Positions 48,255 through 57,934 of a stretch of DNA of 64,000 nucleotides are shown piece by piece. Each line of letters opens with the position of its first letter. Positions within the stretch are counted from its first letter, which is position 1. A model generated the notes under the pieces. That model saw only the letters and a list, made by a program, of their open reading frames with translations. It was not told the DNA's origin and did no database searches. A program made the position numbers and the translations under genes. Source of the DNA: Bacillota bacterium (GTDB taxonomy: Bacteria; Bacillota; Sulfobacillia; Sulfobacillales; JAIMBI01); the NCBI GenBank assembly GCA_021846505.1, contig JAJZWV010000007.1:1-64000 (forward strand), written 5' to 3'.

Positions 48255-49541
48255 ATGGACGGCCAGAAGCGGACCGTGCGCCGGCGATTCCGACCCGGGA
48301 GAATGATGGCGGTTCTCGCGGCGGTGCTGGTACTGGGCGCATCTGCATTCGCGGCGAAAAACTACCTGCTGGGCTTGCATGCTTTGGGAACACCGCCCAA
48401 AAACAGCAGCCCGCAATTTCACGCCTTTCGCCATCGCATCACGATTTTGCTGATGGGCAGCTCCCTGCAGACGGGCGCCAACGGCAAGCTCATCACGAAC
48501 AAAAACGCGCGCAACCGCACGGACACGATGATTTTGCTCTCGATTGATCCAACCACCAAGCAGGTGGGGGTGCTGTCCATCCCGCGGGACACGCTGGTCA
48601 ACCTGCCGGGCGTGGGCGTCACGAAAATTGCGGAAGCCGCGTACGTGGGCGGATTGCCGGAAGCCGTGCAGGTGGTGCAATCGACGTTTCACGTGCCGGT
48701 GGACTACTACGCCTACCTCAGCATGTTTCAGTTTCCGAAGCTCATCAACGACATGGGCGGCTTGGTCGTGGATGTGCCCCATGCGGAGGTGTACCAGCCG
48801 TCCGGCGGCAAGTTGGGCATTGACTTGAAGGCCGGCGTGCAGCGGCTGAACGGGTGGCAGGTGCTGGCGTTCACGCGCTTCCGCCAGACGCAGCAGGGCG
48901 ACATCAGCCGCATTCAACAGCAGCAGACCGTGCTGCAGGACATTGCGCATCAGCTGCTGCAGCCAAAAAACATCCCTTTGATTCCCAAGTTGGTCAGCGA
49001 CTTTTCCAACATGGTCAGTACCAACCTCAGCACGCCGCAAATGCTGTCGCTGGCTTTGTTCTCAAAGCAAATTAACCTGTCGACGGTGCGCTATGGCACC
49101 GTGCCGGGCCAGGCCACCCAAAACCACGACGCCCTGCTGTCCGGGGTGCTGGACAACTGGACCTACAGCCGCCACTTGGCGTCGGTGGTGATTCAAAATG
49201 TCCTGCTGGCGCAGCCGCTCACCGCGACCCAGCGAAAGTCGCTCAAGATTTACGTCGACAGCGGTACCTCGTCGCTGGCGCCGGCGCAGTCGCTGGCCAA
49301 CCGGCTGACGGCCGCGGGCTACACCGTCGTGGGCGTGGGCTGGGCCAACACCCACACCCACCACCGATCCGTCATCCTGAACACCTCCGGCGACAAGTGG
49401 CTCGACACCTCCCTGCAAAAAATGCTGGGCAACAGCACGGTGCAGTTCACGGCGTACCACACCACGCCATGGGACTTGAAAATCACCGTGGGCAGCGACT
49501 ACACGCCGCCCGCAACTGGATCTAGCTCGTCCGGCGGCTAG
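48255..49541 (+). CDS. LytR-CpsA-Psr (LCP) family cell-wall glycopolymer ligase with LytR_C domain
   Basis: ILLMGSS...NRTDTMILLSIDPTTKQVGVLSIPRDTLVNLPG...FTRFRQTQQGDISRIQQQQTVL. Confidence 0.93.
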   Translation: MDGQKRTVRRRFRPGRMMAVLAAVLVLGASAFAAKNYLLGLHALGTPPKNSSPQFHAFRHRITILLMGSSLQTGANGKLITNKNARNRTDTMILLSIDPTTKQVGVLSIPRDTLVNLPGVGVTKIAEAAYVGGLPEAVQVVQSTFHVPVDYYAYLSMFQFPKLINDMGGLVVDVPHAEVYQPSGGKLGIDLKAGVQRLNGWQVLAFTRFRQTQQGDISRIQQQQTVLQDIAHQLLQPKNIPLIPKLVSDFSNMVSTNLSTPQMLSLALFSKQINLSTVRYGTVPGQATQNHDALLSGVLDNWTYSRHLASVVIQNVLLAQPLTATQRKSLKIYVDSGTSSLAPAQSLANRLTAAGYTVVGVGWANTHTHHRSVILNTSGDKWLDTSLQKMLGNSTVQFTAYHTTPWDLKITVGSDYTPPATGSSSSGG

Positions 49542-49589
49542 GGGCCCAGGCATCGCCCTTGGCTCCATGAACCCGGGAGTGGCTCGGCG

Positions 49590-50024
49590 CTAAGCCGGAG
49601 CTACTCCTTCTGTCAGGAGCTCCGTCACGCGCTCCCGAATTTGGTCGCGCACGGTGCGAAATACCTGGAGCCGCTCATCCTCTGTTCCCGTGGCGCGCGC
49701 GGGATCGGCCAGCGGCCAGTGCAGCCGGCGCACGTGCGCCGGCGTCACCGGGCACCGCTCCTCCGCATCGCCGCACAGCGTCACCACCATCTCGGCGGCA
49801 TGGAGCCGCGCCACATCAATGGGCTTGGAGCGGTGGCCGCTGAGGTCAATGCCGACTTCGGCCATGGCGCGAATGGCCAGCGGGTTCACCACCGACGGCT
49901 CTAAGCCGCCACTCTCAGCCCGCAGGCGGCTCCCAGCCAGTGCGTTGAAAAACCCTTCCGCCATTTGGCTGCGTGCTGAATTGCCGGTGCAGATGAAGTA
50001 CACCAATCCCTTCGGCTGGTTCAC
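49590..50024 (-). CDS. arsC: arsenate reductase, low-MW PTP type
   Basis: VYFICTGNSARSQMAEGFFNALAG...VVTLCGDAEERCPV. Confidence 0.88.
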   Translation of the reverse strand: MNQPKGLVYFICTGNSARSQMAEGFFNALAGSRLRAESGGLEPSVVNPLAIRAMAEVGIDLSGHRSKPIDVARLHAAEMVVTLCGDAEERCPVTPAHVRRLHWPLADPARATGTEDERLQVFRTVRDQIRERVTELLTEGVAPA

Positions 50025-50047
50025 GCCGATCCCTTCTTTCTTCCTAT

Positions 50048-50087
50048 CGGCCTAGGTCGGCCTAGGTCAACCTATCTCGGTCTCAGG
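50048..50087. repeat. 10-bp tandem repeat (CGGCCTAGGT x2 plus degenerate copies)
   Basis: cggcctaggt cggcctaggt caacctatct cggtctcagg. Confidence 0.8.
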
Positions 50088-51348
50088 TCTTGGGCGTGCT
50101 GCGGCCGGTCACTTCCTCGCCGCTCTCGTCCCGCTCAAACGAGGATCCGCCCAGGGCCGGCGCCTCCGCCAGCAGGCGGGCCCGGCCAATGGCATGGGCG
50201 CCAAAGCGCTGCCGAATGCGGTCCACGGCCGCGGCCCGCGCCGCCTCCCGCTGGTCGCCGCCGCCCTCCTCGCCAAAGTCCAGCTGAGCCTGCCGGCTCA
50301 CGGCAAACCCGCTGACGGTGATGCCCAGCAGCCGGACCGGCGATGGGTCCGGCCGGCTGAGAAATAGCTGGATGGCTGCCTGATACACATCATCCGTGTA
50401 GCAGGTGGCCGCGGCGAGCTGCATCTGATGCGTATGGCTGACAAAGCGGCGCGTCTTGTACTTCAGCGTGACGGTGCGGCCCCTAAATCCGCTCGCCCGA
50501 AGTCGGCTGGCCACGTGGTCTGCCAGCGCCAGCAGCACCGGACGAGCCTCCGCGGCCGCCGATAGGTCGCGCGGCAGTGTGGTTTCGGCACCCACCGAGC
50601 GCGCGTCGCCGGCGGATGGCCGCACCACCGGCGCTGAATCGTGGCCGCGGGCCCGGCTTCGAAGCCGTGGGCCGCTGGCCCCTAGCCAGCGGCCGAGCCG
50701 CTCGTCATCCAGACTGGCCAGCTGGCCGATGGTGTCCACGCCGGCGGTGTGGAGCCGCTCCGCCCCATGCGGGCCCACCCCGTAAAGCTCGGCCACAGGC
50801 CGGGGCCACAGCCGCTCTGGCACCTCCTCGGGCCACAGCACGGTGATGCCGGCTGGCTTGCTCCAGTCGCTCACTTGCTTGGCCAGCATCTTGTTGGCAC
50901 TCACGCCCACGCTGACCGTGATGCCACACGCGTCACGCACAGCGGCTTGGAGTGCGGCGGCCGCCGCCACGGGGTCCGATCCCCACAGGTGCCAGCCCCC
51001 GGTCATGTCCAGCCACGCCTCGTCTATGGACAGGGGCTCCACGAGGGGCGAGAATTGGGGCAGCGCGGCACGCATCTGGCGCGAGCGCGCTCGATAAAGG
51101 TCGGGGGCGGGCCTCACGACGACAAGCGCCGGACAAAGCCTCCGCGCCGCCTGGAGCGGCATGGCAGTGCGCACCCCGTACTGCCTTGCCGGGTAGCTGG
51201 CGGTCAGCACAATCCCATGGCGCTCGGCCGGATCGCCAGCCACCACCATCGGCACGCTGGCCAGGGAGGGATCCTCCGCAATGTGGCAGGCCGCAAAAAA
51301 CGCATCGGCATCACAGTGAAACACGACCGGCTCGCTGATGCCGCGCAT
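50083..51348 (-). CDS. dinB: DNA polymerase IV (Y family)
   Basis: VVFHCDADAFFAACHIAEDPSLASVPMVVAG...EPLSIDEAWLDMTG. Confidence 0.93.
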   Translation of the reverse strand: MRGISEPVVFHCDADAFFAACHIAEDPSLASVPMVVAGDPAERHGIVLTASYPARQYGVRTAMPLQAARRLCPALVVVRPAPDLYRARSRQMRAALPQFSPLVEPLSIDEAWLDMTGGWHLWGSDPVAAAAALQAAVRDACGITVSVGVSANKMLAKQVSDWSKPAGITVLWPEEVPERLWPRPVAELYGVGPHGAERLHTAGVDTIGQLASLDDERLGRWLGASGPRLRSRARGHDSAPVVRPSAGDARSVGAETTLPRDLSAAAEARPVLLALADHVASRLRASGFRGRTVTLKYKTRRFVSHTHQMQLAAATCYTDDVYQAAIQLFLSRPDPSPVRLLGITVSGFAVSRQAQLDFGEEGGGDQREAARAAAVDRIRQRFGAHAIGRARLLAEAPALGGSSFERDESGEEVTGRSTPKT

Positions 51349-51412
51349 GGCTACCTCGCCCCTCCCCCCGCATGGTACCAGTCATGCGGGGCGCGGGATC
51401 GGCTCACCGCTG

Positions 51413-52027
51413 CTAGCCGACAGTCAGGTGCGCCATGATGAGGACAATCAGCACCTGCAGCGACCCCTGCACCGCCGCCAACCGCAACACCAGTGTGTTG
51501 GCCCGCTGCAGCCGGGCGAGGTTGGGCTCGGGCCGGGACAGCTCCCCCGCGATGCGCCACTCGTTCCAGCTGATGGCGCCTCCTTGCACCACCAGCACGA
51601 TGGATACCAAAATGGCCACCCCCACCCACGCCTGCTCGGGGCTCCCCGGCGCCAGAAACCCAAACATGTGGGCCAGAAACCATCCGCCGACCACGCTCGT
51701 GAACGCCACCGTGGGCATGTACAGCAGCGTCTTGGGCACCAGATACGCCAGCAGGTGCTTGCGCTGGCCCGGGGTCAGGCGGCGCAGCACCGGACCCAAA
51801 ATGAAGCCCAAAAACAAATCCGCCCCGGTCCACAGCATGCCAGCCATCACATGGCTGTAGTCCAGCAGATAGAGATTTTGGGTCACGACCGCCGTGCCCA
51901 TCAGCAGCGGCAGGGCCAAAATCCACCACGTCAGCTGCCGCAAGTCCATACCCCTGAGGCCCGTGCCGCTGCCTCCTTGGCTGGCCTCGGTTGCGCCGCT
52001 GGCGCTCCCTGCCGTTTCCTCGCTCAT
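51413..52027 (-). CDS. integral membrane protein (DUF2269/CopD-like)
   Basis: Multi-TM; LDYSHVMAGMLWTGADLFLGFILGPVLRRL. Family tentative. Confidence 0.7.
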   Translation of the reverse strand: MSEETAGSASGATEASQGGSGTGLRGMDLRQLTWWILALPLLMGTAVVTQNLYLLDYSHVMAGMLWTGADLFLGFILGPVLRRLTPGQRKHLLAYLVPKTLLYMPTVAFTSVVGGWFLAHMFGFLAPGSPEQAWVGVAILVSIVLVVQGGAISWNEWRIAGELSRPEPNLARLQRANTLVLRLAAVQGSLQVLIVLIMAHLTVG

Positions 52028-52261
52028 TAGCGCTGCCTCCTTCCCATCCCTCCCAAATTTCTCCGCGCTCATCCCTGCCCGATGCCCCCAGGCTATCAGA
52101 GCCACTGGCCCACTATAGATCTCTTGTCCTTGCAAGCTTGCCGCCGCGCCTCCGCAAGTCCGCAGGCAAACGGTCTCCGCCCACCCACCTGTGGTAACCT
52201 TCACGCTATAGCACGTGGCTTCAACGGGCACGCACTCATGGCTAAATGGAGTGAATGAATC

Positions 52262-53503
52262 ATGACAAGTCAGCCCGAGGCATCCGCGAAAGGCTCTCGC
52301 CCGTCGATGCGGCAGGAGCTCCGCCAAATTTGGAGTCCCCGCACCGCCGTGCTGCTGGCCGCGTCGCTGGTGACGCCGGCGGCCGCCTTTATGCTGTATC
52401 CCTTCATGACGATTTACTTCACCCACACGCTGGGCCTGGCCATCGCCGTGGCGGGAGGGCTTTTGTCTCTCCGGTTTCTGTCCAGCGCCGGCCTTTCGTT
52501 CGTGGGCGGCCTGGCCTCAGACCGGTGGGGCCTCGTGCCCATGTATGTCCTGGCGGGCGGAGTCACCGCCGCCGCCCTCGCCCTGATGGCGTTTCAATCC
52601 AACCTGGTGGTGCTGGCGCTCCTGCTGGTGGTGGTGGGCGCTTGCGCGGCGACCGTGAATGCCAACGTGCGCGGATTGGCCAACCTGGGCGTGCCGCCGC
52701 AGCATCGGGGCACGGTGCAAAACTACGTCCACTGGCTCAACAACGTGGGCATGGCCGCCGCGCTACCCTTTTCCGCCTTTCTGCTGCACGCCGGCGCCTC
52801 CCGGCTGCCGTTTATCGTCGCCAGCGCGGGATACCTGGCCATGGCGCTTTTAGTGGGCTGGGCCTATCGAGACGCGGCCGCCCCCACGCGGGCGAACAAG
52901 GCGGCGCCCGCGTCAACCCCCTGGGCGATCCTAAAGCAAGACCGGCCGTTTTTGCTCTTGATGGGCTCCCTGCTGCTGTGGGTGGCCGTGGAGATGCAGT
53001 TTGAATCCAACCTCCCGCTGGATCTTTCCCGCCACTTCCCCCATGGGGCCGAGCTGTACGGCATTCTCGGGGCGATGGACATGGTCATTGTGATTGCCCT
53101 GCAACTGGTAGTGAGTCACTGGCTCGCGAAGGTCAAGTCGCCTTGGTACGGGTATGCGGGCTTCCTCATGCTGGGTGGCCTCCTCGTGGGAGGGCTCTCG
53201 CAAACCATCCTGGGCTGGACGCTCGCCATCATCCTGCTGAGCGTGGGCGAGGTGTTCAGCATCAGCCAAATCATGGCCTTGATGGGCACCCTGCCGCGCG
53301 AGGGCCAGCAGAGCGGCTACTTTTCCCTATTTGGCATGGTGCAGGGGCTGGGCACGTTTTTGGCCTACGGCCTCGGCGGGGCCGCCTACCAGGCGCTGGG
53401 GCCGGCGGCCCTCTTCACCCTCTGCCTCCCGGCCGCCGCCGCCTCCGCCGTGCTGTACCGCCAGGCGCGCCTCAGCCAAGCCGCGGCACCGGATGCCGCC
53501 TAA
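52262..53503 (+). CDS. MFS transporter
   Basis: 413 aa, ~12 TM; GGLASDRWGLVPMYVLAGG. Confidence 0.9.
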   Translation: MTSQPEASAKGSRPSMRQELRQIWSPRTAVLLAASLVTPAAAFMLYPFMTIYFTHTLGLAIAVAGGLLSLRFLSSAGLSFVGGLASDRWGLVPMYVLAGGVTAAALALMAFQSNLVVLALLLVVVGACAATVNANVRGLANLGVPPQHRGTVQNYVHWLNNVGMAAALPFSAFLLHAGASRLPFIVASAGYLAMALLVGWAYRDAAAPTRANKAAPASTPWAILKQDRPFLLLMGSLLLWVAVEMQFESNLPLDLSRHFPHGAELYGILGAMDMVIVIALQLVVSHWLAKVKSPWYGYAGFLMLGGLLVGGLSQTILGWTLAIILLSVGEVFSISQIMALMGTLPREGQQSGYFSLFGMVQGLGTFLAYGLGGAAYQALGPAALFTLCLPAAAASAVLYRQARLSQAAAPDAA

Positions 53504-53623
53504 ACGCGCAGGCCGTCAGCATAAACGGAGGTCGTTTTGCGGGACGCCGCCGCCTCACGGGGGTCGTGTTCAGCGATTGCCAAGCGCCTCCTGTCGCTCA
53601 CCGGAGGGCACCCGTATGAAACC

Positions 53624-53944
53624 ATGTGCACGGCCAACCACATGGGGCTCCGGGCGCTGCTGCGCGGCGCTGCCGAAGCGGCCGAAGGCGATGGGCGCCT
53701 CGCCTTCGAAGACACGCTGGGCAAAATCCACAACTTGTGGGCGGAGCGCTGGGAGCGCGCCGGGCGCGGCCCCTATGCGGGGCGCCGCGATGACAGCCAC
53801 GCCGTGCAGCGCGCCCCGCGCTGGATGGAGAACGAGGGAGGGATCGAACACACCGGCCGCGGCGAGTGGGCCCTGATCGAGCCCATGGTTGGAGAATACC
53901 TGCGCCGCCTCGACCCCTACGGAGCCGCCGGGCCCACCCACTGA
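53624..53944 (+). CDS. hypothetical protein
   Basis: MCTANHMGLRALLRGAAEAAEGDGRLAFEDTLGKIHNLWAERWERAGRGPYAGRR...; start uncertain. Confidence 0.4.
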   Translation: MCTANHMGLRALLRGAAEAAEGDGRLAFEDTLGKIHNLWAERWERAGRGPYAGRRDDSHAVQRAPRWMENEGGIEHTGRGEWALIEPMVGEYLRRLDPYGAAGPTH

Positions 53945-54744
53945 ACCTTGAGCGGGCCGGCCAGCGGCAGCGCCGGCACCTCGGCCGCGATGGCCTCGCG
54001 CTCGGAGTCCGCGAGCCCGCGCCACGGCTCCACCGCGACCGTGGCCCCCGACCGGCGCCAGGTGCCCGCCAGCTCGCCCTTAAGCAGCACGCCTCCGGGC
54101 CACGCGCGGGTCGGCCCCAGCGCTGACCGCTGGGCGGCGTCCGGCACCAACAGCGCCCGGTCCGCTCCCTGCCTCAGCAGGAAAGGATCCCCGCTGGGCA
54201 GAAGCCGCGCCGGGGCGGGGGGTGTGGCGGGCGCCCGCGCCGCCTCTTCATCCCGGGCCAGCATCCACGCCTCCCCGATAGGGGTGGCCACCGGCATCAG
54301 CTCGCTGGCTATGGCCCAAAAGGCCCGGGCGCCCGACCGCGCGGGGAGGCCCGCCCACTGGCTGAAGGCACTGGGAGTGGTGGGCCCATACACATACGTA
54401 GCGGCGGCTAAGCTCCAGGCGCGCGGATGCCGCGGTCATGGCCGGCGGCGGCACGGTCCACACCAGCGGCTGGCGCGCGCCGGCACCACGAACACACTGA
54501 AGCGCGGCCCCCACAGCTGCACGAGGGCCGGATCTTCCCAGGCTGTCGGGCCTACGCCCGCCACGCCCGCGTGCAGGGACAGCAGGGCGGCGCGCGGCAT
54601 GCTGTCCCTGCAGCCCCGTCGACGCGGCCTGCATGAGGGAGGCCGCACCCCCCGGGAGGCGATCGCCCAAAAAGCCCACCCGCCGCCGCAGCGCCAGCAC
54701 CGCGGCCGCGATAGGTCGAGCCGGGCGCCGGTGACCGGCGACAT
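53917..54744 (-). pseudogene. winged-helix DNA-binding protein (YcaQ/DUF1006-like), multiply frameshifted
   Basis: LALRRRVGFLGDRLPGGAASLMQAA / DSMPRAALLSLHAGVAGVGPTAWEDPALVQLWGPRFSVFVVPA / YGPTTPSAFSQWAGLPARSGARAFWAI...GVLLKGELAGTWRRSGATVAVEPW in three frames. Confidence 0.6.
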
Positions 54745-55388
54745 CAGAGGGGCAGCCCTACCACCCGCGCCGGATCCCCATTGCTGCCCGCCACCTTGAT
54801 CGGCAGCGCCACCAGGCGGAACACATCGGGCAGCTCCGGGGTGTAGGCCAGGTTTTCTAAGATCAAGCAGTCGCCGCCCAAGAGAATGCGATGCAAGGGA
54901 AACGTTTCCGTGTCTACGGGATCAACGGACGGCGCGTCCAGTGCGAGCATCTGCACGCCGCGATCCACCAGCCAGTGGGCCGCCTCCTCGGTGAGCACCG
55001 GAAAGGGCCCGAAGTACGCCGGGGTGTTCCACCGCGCGTGCGCGCCGGTGTCCAGCACCACCGCCCGATGGTGGCAGTCTCGCCCCAGCTGTGCCACCAG
55101 CAAGTCGACGCTCACGGCGGCGGCCGATCCCACGTGCACCACGTGCGCGGGGCACATGAAGCGCTCCAGCGGATACTCGTGCAGGGAGGGGCGGTTCGCA
55201 AAAAAGTGCAGCGGCCCGTCGATGTGCGTCCCCACGTGGTTCCAGAAGCGATACTCGGACAGGCCGTAGCCATCGCGGGCCGCTTCGGCGAAGTGGTGCA
55301 GCACCGGCGCCGGCTGGCCCGGATACATGGCCAGGTCCTCACGGATGGTCTGCGTTAAATCCCACACCCAATAAGCCCCTTTCACCAT
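54744..55388 (-). CDS. cyclase family protein (kynurenine formamidase-like)
   Basis: VWDLTQTIREDLAMYPGQPAP...FWNHVGTHIDGPLHFF. Confidence 0.92.
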   Translation of the reverse strand: MVKGAYWVWDLTQTIREDLAMYPGQPAPVLHHFAEAARDGYGLSEYRFWNHVGTHIDGPLHFFANRPSLHEYPLERFMCPAHVVHVGSAAAVSVDLLVAQLGRDCHHRAVVLDTGAHARWNTPAYFGPFPVLTEEAAHWLVDRGVQMLALDAPSVDPVDTETFPLHRILLGGDCLILENLAYTPELPDVFRLVALPIKVAGSNGDPARVVGLPL

Positions 55389-55771
55389 GAGCTGGCGGCA
55401 CACGCCGAACCTCTGTGAGCACAATTATAGCGCGGCGTGCTCGCTGGCTCGCCAACTTGCCAAGTCAGTGCACGCTCTAAAGTCGCGACGCAGGATTTTG
55501 GGCTAGGTGGACTCGTGCATGTCGGCGCAGATCGCCCCCGTTCACGCGGAGCCCGGATCCGTGCCGCAGGGGGGCGGATGGCCCGAGCCCTGGCATCGCT
55601 GGCGGCGGTGCGGTGGCAGCGCGGGACGCCCACGCCTGCCGTGGCGTATGGTCCCACAGACCCTCGGACCGACCGGATGCGTCAGACCTCGCTGTCCTGC
55701 CCGGCGGTTTGCGCAGTGGTGAGCCGACGAGGGGAAAACCTGGTCGCTGATCTCCGGGGGCCGATCGAGGA

Positions 55772-56257
55772 GTGACAGGGACTGCGGTGGACACAAATGT
55801 CCGATCGGAGATTTTGTTGGGTGGTCCGCGCGCAGACCAGGCGGCTGTCCGGCTGGCGGAGGTGTTGGCAGGGGGCCCGGTGATCGTAAGCGGCATGGTC
55901 TACGGGGAACTGCTTGCCGTGGCCTCGCCAGCGGATACCATGCAGATCCTGCAAGCGCTGTCCATCGACGTTGACTTCACGATGCCACGGGCAGCCGTGG
56001 AGCGGGCGGCCCTCGCCTGGACGCGTTACCTGGCGGAGCGCCGGTGGAACGGGGGGAGATATGACTGCCCTCACTGCGGTGCGAAGCAGCCGCACATCCG
56101 GTGCGACACCTGCCCGGCGCCGTTGAGTGGACCCCGACACGTCTTGGCAGACTTTCTCATTGGGGGCCCCGCTCGCGTTTGTGCTTCGCAGTTGCTGACA
56201 TGGGACCGAGGGGTATACCACACGTACTTCGCCGACCTAGCGACGGTACATCCCTGA
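55772..56257 (+). CDS. PIN-domain protein with Zn-ribbon-like Cys insertion (VapC-like)
   Basis: AVDTNVRSEIL, GELLA, YDCPHCGAKQPHIRCDTCPAPLSGPRHVLADFLIGGPA, LLTWDRGVYHTYF; GTG start. Confidence 0.8.
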   Translation: MTGTAVDTNVRSEILLGGPRADQAAVRLAEVLAGGPVIVSGMVYGELLAVASPADTMQILQALSIDVDFTMPRAAVERAALAWTRYLAERRWNGGRYDCPHCGAKQPHIRCDTCPAPLSGPRHVLADFLIGGPARVCASQLLTWDRGVYHTYFADLATVHP

Positions 56258-56275
56258 ACGGCGCCTGCTGACGGG

Positions 56276-56812
56276 TTAGGCGGAGTCATCACCCGAGGGC
56301 GCGCGTCCCGCCTGGGCCCAAGCGAGCGCGCGTTGCTCCAGGGCGGCCACGTAAGCTTTTTTGGCCGGGCTGTACTCCCGCGTGTCGGGGTAATCCGCCG
56401 ATAACTCCTGCTTTTGAGCCGGATAGCGGGCGCACTCGTCCGCGTGCCCCCGGAGATAATCCCGGACCACCAGAAGGCGATCGATGTCGGGGTCTGCCAC
56501 CCGATACACGTGCAGATGTTGCGTGCGCCCGGCGCCGCCTTTGCGAAACAGCCGCCGGCCGGGGATGCCCCACGGCCCCGCGGCGGTGTACCCCAGGGCC
56601 GCGACGGCTGCCGGCAGCCCGTCAACGCATCGGATGTCGCGCACCACGGCCAGCACATCAATCACCGGCTTGGCGGGGCAGACCCTCCACGGCGGTGCTG
56701 CCAAAGTGCTCAATGGCCAGGAGCTCATCGCCGAAAGCCGCCGCCAGCCGGCCGCGCGCGCGGGCGAACTCCGCGGCCCACGCCGGCGTGCGCGGCTGGA
56801 GCCGCACCTTCA
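56276..56812 (-). pseudogene. GrpB-family protein, frameshifted near 56680
   Basis: VKVRLQPRTPAWAAEFARARGRLAAAFGDELLAIEHFGSTAVEGLP in one frame; AKPVIDVLAVVRDIRCVDGLPAAVAALGY... in another. Confidence 0.75.
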
Positions 56813-57280
56813 CGCACCCGCCCCTGCACCGCCTGGCGGCCGCCACTCGCGGACCCGCTCGCCCTCCAGCATGTCCCCGGTGAGTTCAAAGCCCAGCGAG
56901 GCGTAGAGGGCCTCAGCCGCCCGATTGTCGGGATCGTAGGAGATGCGCAGGGGGCCGGGCCACTCCCGCTGAATGCGCGCCATGAGCTCGCGCATCGCGG
57001 CCCGGCCAAAGCCGCGGCCCTGAAATCGGCGGTCGATCATCAGGCGGTCAATCCATGGCACCAGTGAGGGCAAATGCGGCCCGTACATAGCAAAGCCCAC
57101 CATAACGTCGGGATGTTCCCCGTCGCAGATCGCCAGCGGAACATAGCGGTCAAACACTTTGGCCTGGGCCAGGGAAAACACATTGCTGGCGACAAAGCGC
57201 CGCTGAGCGTCATCCACCTGGAGCTGGATGCAGGTGAGCCAATTGTCGGCGTCCACGGGCTCGAGCACGGCGAACGGCAT
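56810..57280 (-). CDS. GNAT-family acetyltransferase (spermine/spermidine type-like)
   Basis: WIDRLMIDRRFQGRGFGRAAMRELMARIQREWPGPLRISYDPDNRAAEALYASLGFELTG. Confidence 0.88.
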   Translation of the reverse strand: MPFAVLEPVDADNWLTCIQLQVDDAQRRFVASNVFSLAQAKVFDRYVPLAICDGEHPDVMVGFAMYGPHLPSLVPWIDRLMIDRRFQGRGFGRAAMRELMARIQREWPGPLRISYDPDNRAAEALYASLGFELTGDMLEGERVREWRPPGGAGAGA

Positions 57281-57934
57281 GCGACTCCTCCTACAGGCCA
57301 GACGAAAAGAGACTGGCGCTTGCCCAGTATAGCAGGCGAGGGGCCGCTGTGCTGCGGCGTGGCCCCGGCCAGCGGCACAGCGTGGATGGCGGCCGCCGCC
57401 AGCTGTTCGAAGCCGGCCATTCCCCCTCGTGCAGCATGGAACCCCGATCGCTATCAGGACCGAAGGCGGGCAACTGCTGGGCGGCTTCCTCCCGGAAACC
57501 GCGCTCCCACAGCTATTGCTGCAGATCCCTCAGGACACTGGGGAACTGACCGGCCGTCTGCCCGTGCATCCCTGGCGACAACGCCCTGCCTCCGCCTCCG
57601 CGCCAGCGTCGCTGGTGCCCCACACTCGCCGCGCCCGGCGGTCCTCTCACGCCTCTCCACCTGCTCACGCCACACAGAGCTGCGCCGCCGGCCCGCCGGC
57701 CCCGACACTGTGACACGACCCCAATCGGAGTGGGTCTCCTGGGTGAAGCGCAGGAACACAAAAGCCGGGGTGTGAAGATGCCGCCTCCGCAAGCTGGCCT
57801 GGACACCAAGTCGCCGGAGCCGGCCTTGCTCGCCATGCCGGCGGTGAGCCGGCCAGGCCACCGTGAGTCCCACCCTTCTCAGACGAACAGACGCCAACAC
57901 CGGGTCGGCACCGGCAAGGCGCCAAAGCGCTGCA

